Shown here piece after piece: positions 1 through 5,369 of a stretch of DNA of 5,407 nucleotides. Each line of letters starts with the position of its first letter. Within the stretch, counting starts at the first letter, position 1. The stretch is taken from assembly GCA_004283105.1 (NCBI GenBank), contig SHLN01000183.1:1-5407 (forward strand). Direction: 5' to 3'. This DNA is from Acidimicrobiia bacterium (lineage in GTDB: Bacteria; Actinomycetota; Acidimicrobiia; Spongiisociales; SHLN01). A program made the position numbers and the translations under genes. The notes beneath the pieces were generated by a model. It worked only from the letters and a program-made list of their open reading frames with translations, searched no databases and was not told where the DNA came from.

Positions 1-21
1 ATCGTGAAGGGGGACCTATGA
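1..21 (+). CDS. 3' end of an unidentified upstream gene (partial)
   Basis: The frame starting at base 1 reads I-V-K-G-D-L and then stops at TGA (19-21), which overlaps the ATG of the next gene in the common ATGA arrangement. Of the other two frames, one hits a stop at once (TGA 5-7) and the other is the TadE-like frame itself. A stop exactly in an ATGA overlap is what a tight operon gives, and the gene before a TadE-like gene is often another Tad or TadE-like pseudopilin. Only six codons are visible, so the product cannot be identified and the call rests on context. Confidence 0.4.
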   Translation: MVKGDL

Positions 22-416
22 GAAACGACCGCGGCGCCTCGACTCTGGAGCTGGCATTCATCGCCCCCCTCTTGTTCATCCTCGCCCTCGGCATCGTTGA
101 CATGGGACGAGCCCTGGCGGTTGGCGTCTCGGTATCCGAGGCGGCGCAAGAGGGCCTCATCTACGCCTCCTACCAGCCGGCCGAAACCGATGCCATCGTG
201 GATCGGGTCATCTTCAGCACCAACGAGCCCCGGCTCGAGGCCGACCAGGTCACGGTCACCTGCCCGAGCGCACCGGCCGACCACATCGCCGTAACCGTCG
301 ACTTTGAGCTCGAACTCATGACCCCATTCGTTGCAGATCTCCTGGGCGGGAATGTCCACCTCTCCAAGACCGTCATCGGCGAGGTGTTCTCGGAGGACCC
401 ATGCATAGGCTCATAG
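18..416 (+). CDS. TadE-like Flp pilus assembly protein (minor pseudopilin)
   Basis: This 132-residue protein has the TadE layout: a short charged N-terminus, then R-G-A-S-T-L-E running into one hydrophobic segment (about residues 12-31), then a small extracytoplasmic domain. Gly6 followed by Glu11 fits a type IV prepilin site (cleavage after Gly, Glu at +5). Known TadE proteins are processed by the Tad prepilin peptidase and act in Flp pilus assembly at the membrane; processing here is inferred. The domain has two cysteines (82, 129). The length is typical of TadE-like proteins. The ATG at 18 is preceded by a purine-rich AAGGGGG (7-13) at good spacing, although the frame stays open to the window edge. 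The end overlaps the TadG-like gene by 16 nt, so the two are probably translationally coupled. Which TadE/TadF subtype it is cannot be told. Confidence 0.8.
   Translation: MRNDRGASTLELAFIAPLLFILALGIVDMGRALAVGVSVSEAAQEGLIYASYQPAETDAIVDRVIFSTNEPRLEADQVTVTCPSAPADHIAVTVDFELELMTPFVADLLGGNVHLSKTVIGEVFSEDPCIGS
392..396 (+). promoter_or_regulatory. Shine-Dalgarno GGAGG that fixes the TadG-like start
   Basis: GGAGG lies 4 nt before the ATG at 401, within the last codons of the TadE-like gene. It supports the start at 401 despite the 16-nt overlap and points to translational coupling of the two genes. Confidence 0.65.
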
Positions 417-1654
417 ACCGAACGCGGAGTGAAGAAACCGGCGCGATCGTCGTGATCGCCGCCCTGTCCATGTTCGCCATCATGGCGCTGGCGGCCCTCG
501 CCATCGACGGCGGGCTCTCGCACAACGAGCGCAGTCGTGCTCAGAACGGGGCAGACAATGCCGCCCTGGCCGGGGCATGGGCTGCCTGTGAGGGCCGCGA
601 CCCGGTGGCGGCCGCCCTCACCACCGCCTCCGCCAACGGCCTCGGCTCACCCTCGTCCGACGCCCTCGTCGACGTCATCGATCTCGGTGACAACGCCATC
701 AGGGTCACGGTCGACCTTTCCCGAGACGCTGAGTTCGGCCAGGCCATCGGCACCGATACGATCGGAATCAGCGCCTCTGCCACGGCCGCCTGCAGCGAGC
801 GGCGAGAAGGAGCCGGGGCAATCCCATTCGGGGTGCCCCCGAGCGGGTTCAGCGGCGGCCTGCAAGCGCCCAACCCGTGCGGCCTCAACTCCGGCAACTG
901 CGGCCGCATGTATGCGTACCGCCTGGATGGGATCGGAGATATTGGAGACGACACCCGCAAGAACATCGCCCGGGGCACCGACCGCTATCTCGTGCCGTGG
1001 GTAAATGACGACACGCTCGTGAACTGCTCGGTCGAGATCGATGAGCCCGAATGCAACGTCCTGCCGTCGAACACCGGTGTTTCCGCGGGACAGCTCGGCG
1101 ACGGGTTCATAGAGCGGCTCTCCGACATTGACGGCGCAGACACGACGTTTGTGTACAAGAGCATGACGCTCAACGGCGACACCCTCGGCGACGTGCTGGG
1201 ACCCCACGCCACGTCCACGCGGCTCGACGTTGAGTTCCCCGCCGGGCCACCTGCTCAGTGGGTCCCTGGAATTCACGGCGACTGGGGCGACCCCCTCATT
1301 GATTTCTCGAAACACATGTGGATCGAGGGCGAGATCGAAAAGTGCGACTCTCCCCGGCTCGCCAGCACCCTCATCGTCACCGCCGACATGACCTACGACC
1401 CGGCCTCCTACAACCCCATCGTCGGTCACCCCGACCCGTGGCCAAACGGTACGCAACCAATGAAGGTCCTGGGCCACTACTTCATCTACATCGACAACCC
1501 GAACGAGGCCGACGACTTCCAGGGAAGTGGAAACCTCAAGGCTGCCTCGGCCATTGTGCTCTGGCTCGACCCGGGCGTCACGTGCGTAGACGGGTCGCTC
1601 CCGGGGCCGGCTGCGACCAACCCGGTCATCCGGGAAGTCGGGCTCACGAGTTGA
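401..1654 (+). CDS. TadG-like pilus-assembly-related exported protein
   Basis: This 417-residue protein starts with a short basic segment, then E-E-T-G-A-I-V-V and one hydrophobic helix (about residues 14-35), followed by a segment like N-E-R-S-R-A-Q-N-G-A-D-N-A-A-L-A-G-A. That is the signature of the N-terminal domain of TadG-like proteins (putative Flp pilus-assembly TadE/G-like family). The rest should lie outside the membrane. It has eight cysteines (63, 131, 160, 167, 209, 218, 315, 395), an even number that would suit disulfides. I see no DxSxS metal-site motif, so the von Willebrand A domain of classical TadG seems absent. Gly14 lacks a Glu at +5, so prepilin-type cleavage is doubtful. 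The start at 401 has GGAGG at 392-396 and lies inside the TadE-like gene. The role in pilus assembly or surface anchoring is inferred from family and neighbour. The C-terminal region (about 140-417) is not recognised. Confidence 0.72.
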   Translation: MHRLIDRTRSEETGAIVVIAALSMFAIMALAALAIDGGLSHNERSRAQNGADNAALAGAWAACEGRDPVAAALTTASANGLGSPSSDALVDVIDLGDNAIRVTVDLSRDAEFGQAIGTDTIGISASATAACSERREGAGAIPFGVPPSGFSGGLQAPNPCGLNSGNCGRMYAYRLDGIGDIGDDTRKNIARGTDRYLVPWVNDDTLVNCSVEIDEPECNVLPSNTGVSAGQLGDGFIERLSDIDGADTTFVYKSMTLNGDTLGDVLGPHATSTRLDVEFPAGPPAQWVPGIHGDWGDPLIDFSKHMWIEGEIEKCDSPRLASTLIVTADMTYDPASYNPIVGHPDPWPNGTQPMKVLGHYFIYIDNPNEADDFQGSGNLKAASAIVLWLDPGVTCVDGSLPGPAATNPVIREVGLTS

Positions 1655-1658
1655 GGCC

Positions 1659-1664
1659 TAGCAT
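1659..1664 (+). promoter_or_regulatory. -10 element (TAGCAT) of a probable leaderless promoter
   Basis: TAGCAT fits the TANNNT consensus and ends exactly 6 nt before the ATG at 1671, so transcription would begin at the A of the start codon. The gene has no Shine-Dalgarno at usable distance; the nearest GAGG, at 1653-1656, is 14 nt away. No good -35 is visible. Leaderless mRNAs with this geometry are common in Actinobacteria. The position just after the TadG-like stop suggests the nucleoside hydrolase is not simply part of the pilus operon. Confidence 0.5.
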
Positions 1665-1670
1665 CGGCGC

Positions 1671-2606
1671 ATGCGGGTGCCGATCATCATCGATACAGAT
1701 CCCGGTCAGGACGACGCCGTTGCGTTGCTGCTGGCCCTGGCCTCGCCGGAGGAACTGGACGTCCTCGGCATCACGACCGTGGCCGGCAATGTCCCCCTGG
1801 AGCTGACCACCCGCAACTCGCTGATGATGGTCGAACTGGCGGGACGCTCCGATGTTCCCGTCTATGCGGGCTGTGATCGCCCGATGGTCCGCCCGCTCGT
1901 GACCGCCGAATACGTCCACGGGAAGACGGGCATCGACGGGGCGGACACTCCCGACCCGACGACCTCCCCGGCGGACGGCCATGCCGTCGACTTCATCATC
2001 GAAACGGCTCGATCCACGCCCGGCCTCACCGTGTGCACGCTCGGACCACTCACCAACCTCGGGACGGCCCTCCAACAGGCCCCCGACATCGCCGGGAGCA
2101 TCGAGCAGCTCGTGCTCATGGGGGGCGGGTTCTTCGAGGGCGGCAACACCACTCCGGCCGCCGAGTTCAACATCTACGACGACCCGGACGCGGCGGACAT
2201 CGTATTTCGAAGCGGAATCGACCTCGTCATGATGCCGCTCGACGTGACTCACAAAGCGCTCACGTCCGACCCTCGCGTCGATGCCTTCAAGGAACTCGGA
2301 AACGCCTCGGGAGCGGCCACGGCCGGCATGCTCGAGTTCTTCGAGCGCTACGACATGGAACGGTACGGGACCGCCGGCGCTCCCCTGCACGACCCGACCG
2401 TTATCGCCTATCTGCTGGAGCCCGACATCTTCGGCGGACGTGCGTGTTCGGTCGCGATCGAAACCACCTCGGAACTCACCATGGGCATGACCGTCGTCGA
2501 TTGGTGGGGTCTCACCGATGCGGAGCCGAACTGTCTCGTCATGAACGAGATCGACGACGAGCGCTTCTATCAGCTCCTCATCGAGCGAATCGGGCGTCTC
2601 CCCTAG
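1671..2606 (+). CDS. Inosine-uridine type nucleoside ribohydrolase (IU-NH family, RihA-like)
   Basis: It should hydrolyse the N-glycosidic bond of ribonucleosides to free base and ribose in the cytosol, a salvage reaction. The 311-residue length matches the family. The hallmark D-T-D-P-G-Q-D-D-A is at residues 8-16, giving calcium ligands Asp10, Asp14 and Asp15. N40 follows in A-G-N, the L-G-P-L-T-N segment at 124-129 supplies the calcium-loop region, and M-G-G-G is at 150-153. The ribose-binding segment N-T-T-P-A-A-E-F-N-I-Y (159-169) gives N159, E165 and N167. H240-D241 sits in A-P-L-H-D-P. These match the known Crithidia enzyme residues almost number for number, so the enzyme looks active. 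V-H-G-K-T-G-I-D-G (82-90) and G-M-T-V-V-D (272-277) resemble the RihA/RihB pyrimidine-preferring group, but specificity cannot be settled from sequence. It stands 16 nt after the pilus gene and has its own putative promoter. Confidence 0.93.
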   Translation: MRVPIIIDTDPGQDDAVALLLALASPEELDVLGITTVAGNVPLELTTRNSLMMVELAGRSDVPVYAGCDRPMVRPLVTAEYVHGKTGIDGADTPDPTTSPADGHAVDFIIETARSTPGLTVCTLGPLTNLGTALQQAPDIAGSIEQLVLMGGGFFEGGNTTPAAEFNIYDDPDAADIVFRSGIDLVMMPLDVTHKALTSDPRVDAFKELGNASGAATAGMLEFFERYDMERYGTAGAPLHDPTVIAYLLEPDIFGGRACSVAIETTSELTMGMTVVDWWGLTDAEPNCLVMNEIDDERFYQLLIERIGRLP

Positions 2607-2634
2607 AACCATGCGCAAGGAACCCGGCTGCGGG

Positions 2635-2640
2635 TATTCT
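2635..2640 (+). promoter_or_regulatory. Possible -10 element (TATTCT) for the PLP enzyme gene
   Basis: TATTCT lies in the 54-nt gap before the class V enzyme gene and would start transcription near A2646, leaving about 15 nt of leader that carries the Shine-Dalgarno. It is one of few AT-rich hexamers nearby. No -35 match is seen 16-18 bp upstream, so read-through from the nucleoside hydrolase remains possible. Confidence 0.35.
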
Positions 2641-2650
2641 GCCTGACCAC

Positions 2651-2656
2651 GGAGGA
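2651..2656 (+). promoter_or_regulatory. Shine-Dalgarno GGAGGA for the PLP enzyme
   Basis: GGAGGA stands just upstream of the ATG at 2661 with near-ideal spacing. It decides this start and contrasts with the leaderless starts of the genes on either side. Confidence 0.7.
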
Positions 2657-2660
2657 AGAT

Positions 2661-4358
2661 ATGCTGCTGGAGCCAAGCGAGCTCGCCGTCGAGGCTGAAG
2701 AGCTCATCCTGGCCGTCCGCAACGCCGTCATCGGCAAGGACGAGACGGTGGTGGGGCCATTCGGGCCGCGCCGCCTCACCTACGCCGACTACACGGCTTC
2801 GGGACGCTCCCTGGACTTCATCGAGGATTTCATTCGGAAGGCAGTGCTGCCGCTGTACGCAAACACGCACACCGAATCCTCGGGCACCGGCCGCCAGACC
2901 ACGGCCTTCCGGGAAGACGCCCGCCACATCATCAAGCAGTGCGTCGGCGCTACCGACGAGCACGCCCTCATCTTTTGCGGGTCGGGGACGACCGGAGCCA
3001 TCGATCGCCTCATCGGCATTCTCAACCTCCGCATCCCCACGGACCTCGACCATCGCTACGGGCTCAGCGACCACATCCCAGAGGCTGAGCGGCCCGTCGT
3101 CTTCATCGGTCCGTACGAGCACCACTCCAACGAGCTCCCATGGCGCGAGTCCATCGCCGACGTCGTCCGCATCCCCGAGGACGCCGACGGGCACATCGAC
3201 CTGGCCGTCCTCGCAACCGAGCTCGAGCGCCACGCCGACCGTCCACTCAAGATCGGGAGCTTCTCAGCGGCCTCCAATGTGACGGGCATCATCTCCGCCA
3301 CCCACGAGATGGCCCGACTCCTCCACCGCCATGGAGCCCTCTCCTTCTGGGACTTCGCCGCCGCCGCACCGTACGTCGAGATATCGATGCTGGGTGACCA
3401 CGATGGCTCGTCCTACAAGGACGCCATCTTCGTCTCCCCCCACAAACTCATCGGCGGACCGGGGACCCCGGGGGTGCTCATCATCCGGCGAGACCTGTTG
3501 ACCAACTCGGTGCCGGCGGTGGTAGGAGGAGGAACGGTCTCGTTCGTGAATCCGGTCGAGCATAAATACCTCGACGACCCCGAGCACCGGGAAGAAGGGG
3601 GAACCCCGGCGATCATCGAGTCGATCCGGGCCGGGCTCGTATTCCAACTCAAGGGGAAGGTCGGGGCCGACGCCATTCGAGCCCGGGAAGAGAGCTTCAT
3701 CCGGCGCGCCATCGATCGGTGGCGAGCTCACCCCAGCGTCGAGGTGCTGGGCAATCCGGATGCCGAGCGGCTGAGCATCGTCTCGTTCGTTATCCGGTAC
3801 CGCGGCCGCTACCTCCACCACAACTACGTCGTGGCACTGCTCAACGACGTGTTCGGTATCCAGGCCCGGGGCGGTTGCTCCTGCGCCGGACCCTACGGCC
3901 ACAATCTCCTGGGCATCGACCTCGAGACCTCGCACCAGTACGAGGAGGAGATCCTGCACGGGTGCGAGGGCATCAAGCCGGGCTGGGTACGCGTCAACTT
4001 CAACTACTTCATCTCGGAGGACGTGTTCGAGTACATCGTCCGGGCCGTCGAACTCATCGCCGATCGGGGCTGGACGCTCCTGCCCTATTACACATTCGAT
4101 CCCAACTCAGGGATATGGCGCCACCGCGATGGACTGGCCGAACCACCGCTCAGCCTGCACGACATCCAATACGAAGACGGACAGCTCCGCTACCCGAGCG
4201 ACCGAAAGGCCGCAGGTGAGGAAGCCCTCGCCGGCTACCTCACCGAAGCGGAACGTATCTTCACCGAGGCCGAGGCCGCCCATCCTGCCGGCGAACATAT
4301 CGATCTCGGCGAAGGGTTCGAGGCACTCCGCTGGTTCCCGGTACCCGAGGAACTCTGA
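2661..4358 (+). CDS. Class V-fold PLP-dependent enzyme, cysteine-desulfurase-like, with C-terminal extension
   Basis: This 565-residue protein is a fold-type I PLP enzyme of the aminotransferase class V group. Visible landmarks are G-S-G-T-T-G-A-I-D-R-L (107-117) for phosphate binding, F-W-D-F-A-A-A-A-P-Y (229-238) with Asp231 for the PLP ring nitrogen, and V-S-P-H-K-L-I-G-G-P-G-T-P-G (258-271) with Lys262 as the Schiff-base lysine. E-G-G-T-P-A-I (312-318) is the usual class V segment. R-G-G-C-S-C-A-G-P (403-411) aligns with the R-x-G-x-x-C-A-x-P of SufS-type desulfurases, so Cys408 matches the catalytic cysteine; Cys406 is extra. Core desulfurases are about 400 residues. Here there is added N-terminal sequence and about 95 extra C-terminal residues (470-565). 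No suf, isc or tRNA-thiolation gene is adjacent, so substrate and acceptor are unknown. Desulfurase or selenocysteine-lyase activity is plausible, not shown. Its stop codon lies inside a perfect hairpin. Confidence 0.85.
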   Translation: MLLEPSELAVEAEELILAVRNAVIGKDETVVGPFGPRRLTYADYTASGRSLDFIEDFIRKAVLPLYANTHTESSGTGRQTTAFREDARHIIKQCVGATDEHALIFCGSGTTGAIDRLIGILNLRIPTDLDHRYGLSDHIPEAERPVVFIGPYEHHSNELPWRESIADVVRIPEDADGHIDLAVLATELERHADRPLKIGSFSAASNVTGIISATHEMARLLHRHGALSFWDFAAAAPYVEISMLGDHDGSSYKDAIFVSPHKLIGGPGTPGVLIIRRDLLTNSVPAVVGGGTVSFVNPVEHKYLDDPEHREEGGTPAIIESIRAGLVFQLKGKVGADAIRAREESFIRRAIDRWRAHPSVEVLGNPDAERLSIVSFVIRYRGRYLHHNYVVALLNDVFGIQARGGCSCAGPYGHNLLGIDLETSHQYEEEILHGCEGIKPGWVRVNFNYFISEDVFEYIVRAVELIADRGWTLLPYYTFDPNSGIWRHRDGLAEPPLSLHDIQYEDGQLRYPSDRKAAGEEALAGYLTEAERIFTEAEAAHPAGEHIDLGEGFEALRWFPVPEEL

Positions 4359-4379
4359 TTACGGAGTAATCAGAGTTCC
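4349..4379 (+). terminator. Perfect 14-bp inverted repeat with 3-nt loop over the PLP enzyme stop codon
   Basis: The left arm GGAACTCTGATTAC (4349-4362) and the right arm GTAATCAGAGTTCC (4366-4379) are perfect reverse complements around a GGA loop. The left arm contains the last codons and the TGA (4356-4358) of the PLP enzyme gene. No T-run follows, so this is not a classical intrinsic terminator. It could be a U-tail-less terminator, an mRNA 3'-end stabiliser, a protein-binding palindrome or a dispersed palindromic element. Its position between two genes favours a transcript-end role. Confidence 0.6.
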
Positions 4380-4405
4380 GTCGCCGGCCACCAGCCCAGA
4401 CAACG

Positions 4406-4411
4406 TAGGCT
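4406..4411 (+). promoter_or_regulatory. -10 element (TAGGCT) of a probable leaderless promoter
   Basis: TAGGCT (TANNNT) ends exactly 6 nt before the ATG at 4418, the same geometry as upstream of the nucleoside hydrolase. There is no Shine-Dalgarno before this gene, so a leaderless transcript starting at the ATG is likely. No -35 is recognised. Confidence 0.5.
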
Positions 4412-4417
4412 CCGGTC

Positions 4418-4696
4418 ATGAAGTGTCTCGTGAAGGTTCTGCTGGCGGCAGTGGCGGGTGCGGCGGTGGGTGGGACCATTCGGCAGCAGGTCGAGTCCCG
4501 ACATCGCGGCCCGGACGAGAGCACAGAGCTGGTGATTGCGGCGTCGCCGGTTGGCATCGGGGCAGGCCTGATTGCGGGGCTCCTACTCAAGCGCCACCCG
4601 CTGATTGCAGCGTTCCTGGTTGCCGCCAACGTTGGGGCCAACGTCGATTCCGAGGCGATGGCCCGCATGGCCGAGCGCTTCCGATCCGCGGATTGA
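4418..4696 (+). CDS. Small glycine/alanine-rich membrane protein of unknown function
   Basis: I do not recognise this 92-residue protein. It has a basic N-terminus (K2, K6) and a hydrophobic segment at about residues 4-21. A charged loop (22-37, rich in R, E, D, H) follows, then a second hydrophobic stretch at about 39-57 with closely spaced glycines (46, 48, 50, 54). After K58-R59-H60 comes a third, shorter apolar stretch (61-75) and a charged tail (78-92). Two membrane helices are likely, perhaps three; GxxxG-like spacing would suit helix packing. It is probably a small inner-membrane protein. The start is supported by the upstream -10 hexamer at leaderless spacing. It stands alone between the hairpin of the preceding gene and the convergent toxin gene (23-nt gap). 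It could be a spurious frame, but the transmembrane pattern and promoter argue for a real gene. Confidence 0.65.
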   Translation: MKCLVKVLLAAVAGAAVGGTIRQQVESRHRGPDESTELVIAASPVGIGAGLIAGLLLKRHPLIAAFLVAANVGANVDSEAMARMAERFRSAD

Positions 4697-4719
4697 CCTA
4701 GCCCTCGACAGCAGCACGG

Positions 4720-4995
4720 TCAGCGTGGCCGGTAGATGTCTGCCCGGTGGTCGATGTAGAGAACTCGGATCGTGCGGCTGCGGTTGTCGATCTCATAGAC
4801 GATCCCGTAGGCGCCGACTCTCGAGGAATGGAGCCCAACCAGATCGCCGCGCAGTGGCTTGCCGACCCGATGTGGGTTCTCGAGGAGCGGACCGACGAGA
4901 TAGTCAAGAACCGCGAGGGCGATCCGTTCTGGGAGTCGATCAATGGCCCGGCGGGCAGGTCCGGCGACGACCAGAACCCAAGGCGCCTCTGTCAC
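4720..4995 (-). CDS. relE: RelE-family type II toxin (mRNA interferase)
   Basis: This 91-residue protein has the RelE/ParE superfamily layout and the pattern of mycobacterial RelE. A-R-R-A-I-D-R-L-P (14-22) lies in the N-terminal helices. G-P-L-L-E-N-P-H-R-V-G-K-P-L-R (35-49) follows, then G-L-H-S-S-R-V-G-A-Y-G-I-V-Y (54-67) and finally I-D-H-R-A-D-I-Y-R (81-89). Basic residues K46, R49, R59 and R84 with Y88 are candidates for RNA binding and cleavage, by analogy with RelE. Known relatives cut mRNA in the ribosomal A site and slow growth until bound by RelB. The start is GTG (4993-4995) and overlaps the antitoxin stop as GTGA, so translation is probably coupled and antitoxin-first. The length is normal and no key segment seems missing, so the toxin looks intact. 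A ParE-like gyrase toxin is the alternative, but the motifs favour RelE. Confidence 0.88.
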   Translation of the reverse strand: MTEAPWVLVVAGPARRAIDRLPERIALAVLDYLVGPLLENPHRVGKPLRGDLVGLHSSRVGAYGIVYEIDNRSRTIRVLYIDHRADIYRPR

Positions 4996-5279
4996 GCAGT
5001 TTTGGAACGGAGCTGGCTACGCAGTGTTTCGATGTCGTCCTTGGTGACAACGTCGCCGCTGGCGATGGCCATCCGAGCTTGCTGGATCTCGTGCATGGCA
5101 GACGGGTCCGAGAGGATCGCCAGGGTCTCTTCGATCGCCTCGAGATCGTCTGTGCTGATCACGACGGCAACCGGGCGTCCGTTCCGCGTGACGGTGACTC
5201 GTTCCTGAGTGGTCACGATTTCGTCGACGACCTCGGACAATTTGGCTTTGACCTCGGAAAGCGGCAGCGTCTTGGGCAT
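4992..5279 (-). CDS. relB: RelB/Phd/YefM-family antitoxin
   Basis: This 95-residue protein neutralises the downstream RelE-like toxin and probably represses its own operon. Residues 5-50 form the Phd/YefM DNA-binding fold: L-P-L-S-E-V-K-A-K-L-S-E-V-V (5-18), then R-V-T-V-T-R-N-G-R-P-V-A-V-V-I-S (27-42), then D-D-L-E-A-I-E-E-T-L (44-53). The C-terminal half (about 55-95) is helical and charged, as expected of the part that wraps the toxin. The pattern is close to the mycobacterial RelB partner of RelE. The ATG at 5277-5279 stands just downstream of a strong promoter and needs no leader, so the mRNA is likely leaderless. The gene lies first in the operon and overlaps the toxin by 4 nt, the usual order for this family. 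Autoregulation is inferred from the family and from small palindromes in the promoter. Confidence 0.88.
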   Translation of the reverse strand: MPKTLPLSEVKAKLSEVVDEIVTTQERVTVTRNGRPVAVVISTDDLEAIEETLAILSDPSAMHEIQQARMAIASGDVVTKDDIETLRSQLRSKTA

Positions 5280-5286
5280 GACCAGA

Positions 5287-5314
5287 ATTATAGTCTATTG
5301 ACGGATTGAGTCAA
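5287..5314 (-). promoter_or_regulatory. relBE promoter (TTGACT - 16 bp - TATAAT) with overlapping palindromes
   Basis: On the minus strand a TTGACT -35 (5309-5314) and a perfect TATAAT -10 (5287-5292) are separated by 16 bp. The -10 ends 7 nt before the antitoxin ATG, so the transcript should start at or next to the start codon. Two 9-bp palindromes overlap the elements: ATAGTCTAT (5290-5298) over the -10 and TTGAGTCAA (5306-5314) over the -35, with centres 16 bp apart. They are candidate operator half-sites for RelB/RelBE autorepression. This is the clearest promoter in the window. Confidence 0.75.
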
Positions 5315-5369
5315 CCCCTCTGGGACGGCACAGTCGCCTCGACAGGAGCCACACGAGCACCGTTCCGTC
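5315..5369. other. Non-coding stretch between relBE promoter and tandem repeat
   Basis: This is GC-rich sequence without a plausible gene. A short imperfect hairpin (5361-5366 with 5372-5377, one G:U pair) reaches into the first repeat unit but is too weak to call. I see no clear site. Confidence 0.4.

Noticed and set aside
647..1477. Open frame on the minus strand inside the TadG-like gene
   Set aside because: It is V/G/R-rich with no motif or start signal. The plus-strand gene has a Shine-Dalgarno and a family signature.
2622..2635. Small hairpin ACCCG-GCTG-CGGGT after the nucleoside hydrolase
   Set aside because: The stem is only 5 bp, with no T-run, too weak to call a terminator.
2611..2646. 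An 11-codon leader ORF (M-R-K-E-P-G-C-G-Y-S-A) before the desulfurase-like gene
   Set aside because: It has a single cysteine, no Shine-Dalgarno and no attenuator structure, and the putative -10 lies inside it. Probably chance.
1644..3233. Long open frame on the minus strand (529 codons) across the nucleoside hydrolase and PLP enzyme genes
   Set aside because: It is antisense to two genes with complete catalytic motifs, has a low-complexity G/V/D/E/R-rich translation, and no recognisable domain. It is a typical shadow frame in high-GC DNA.
4261..4668. Minus-strand open frame across the hairpin and the small membrane gene
   Set aside because: It reads through the palindrome and has no start signal or domain. 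It is a shadow of the plus-strand genes.
4605..5309. Plus-strand open frame opposite relBE
   Set aside because: It is Arg-rich without motifs. The minus-strand pair matches a known TA family and has a strong promoter.
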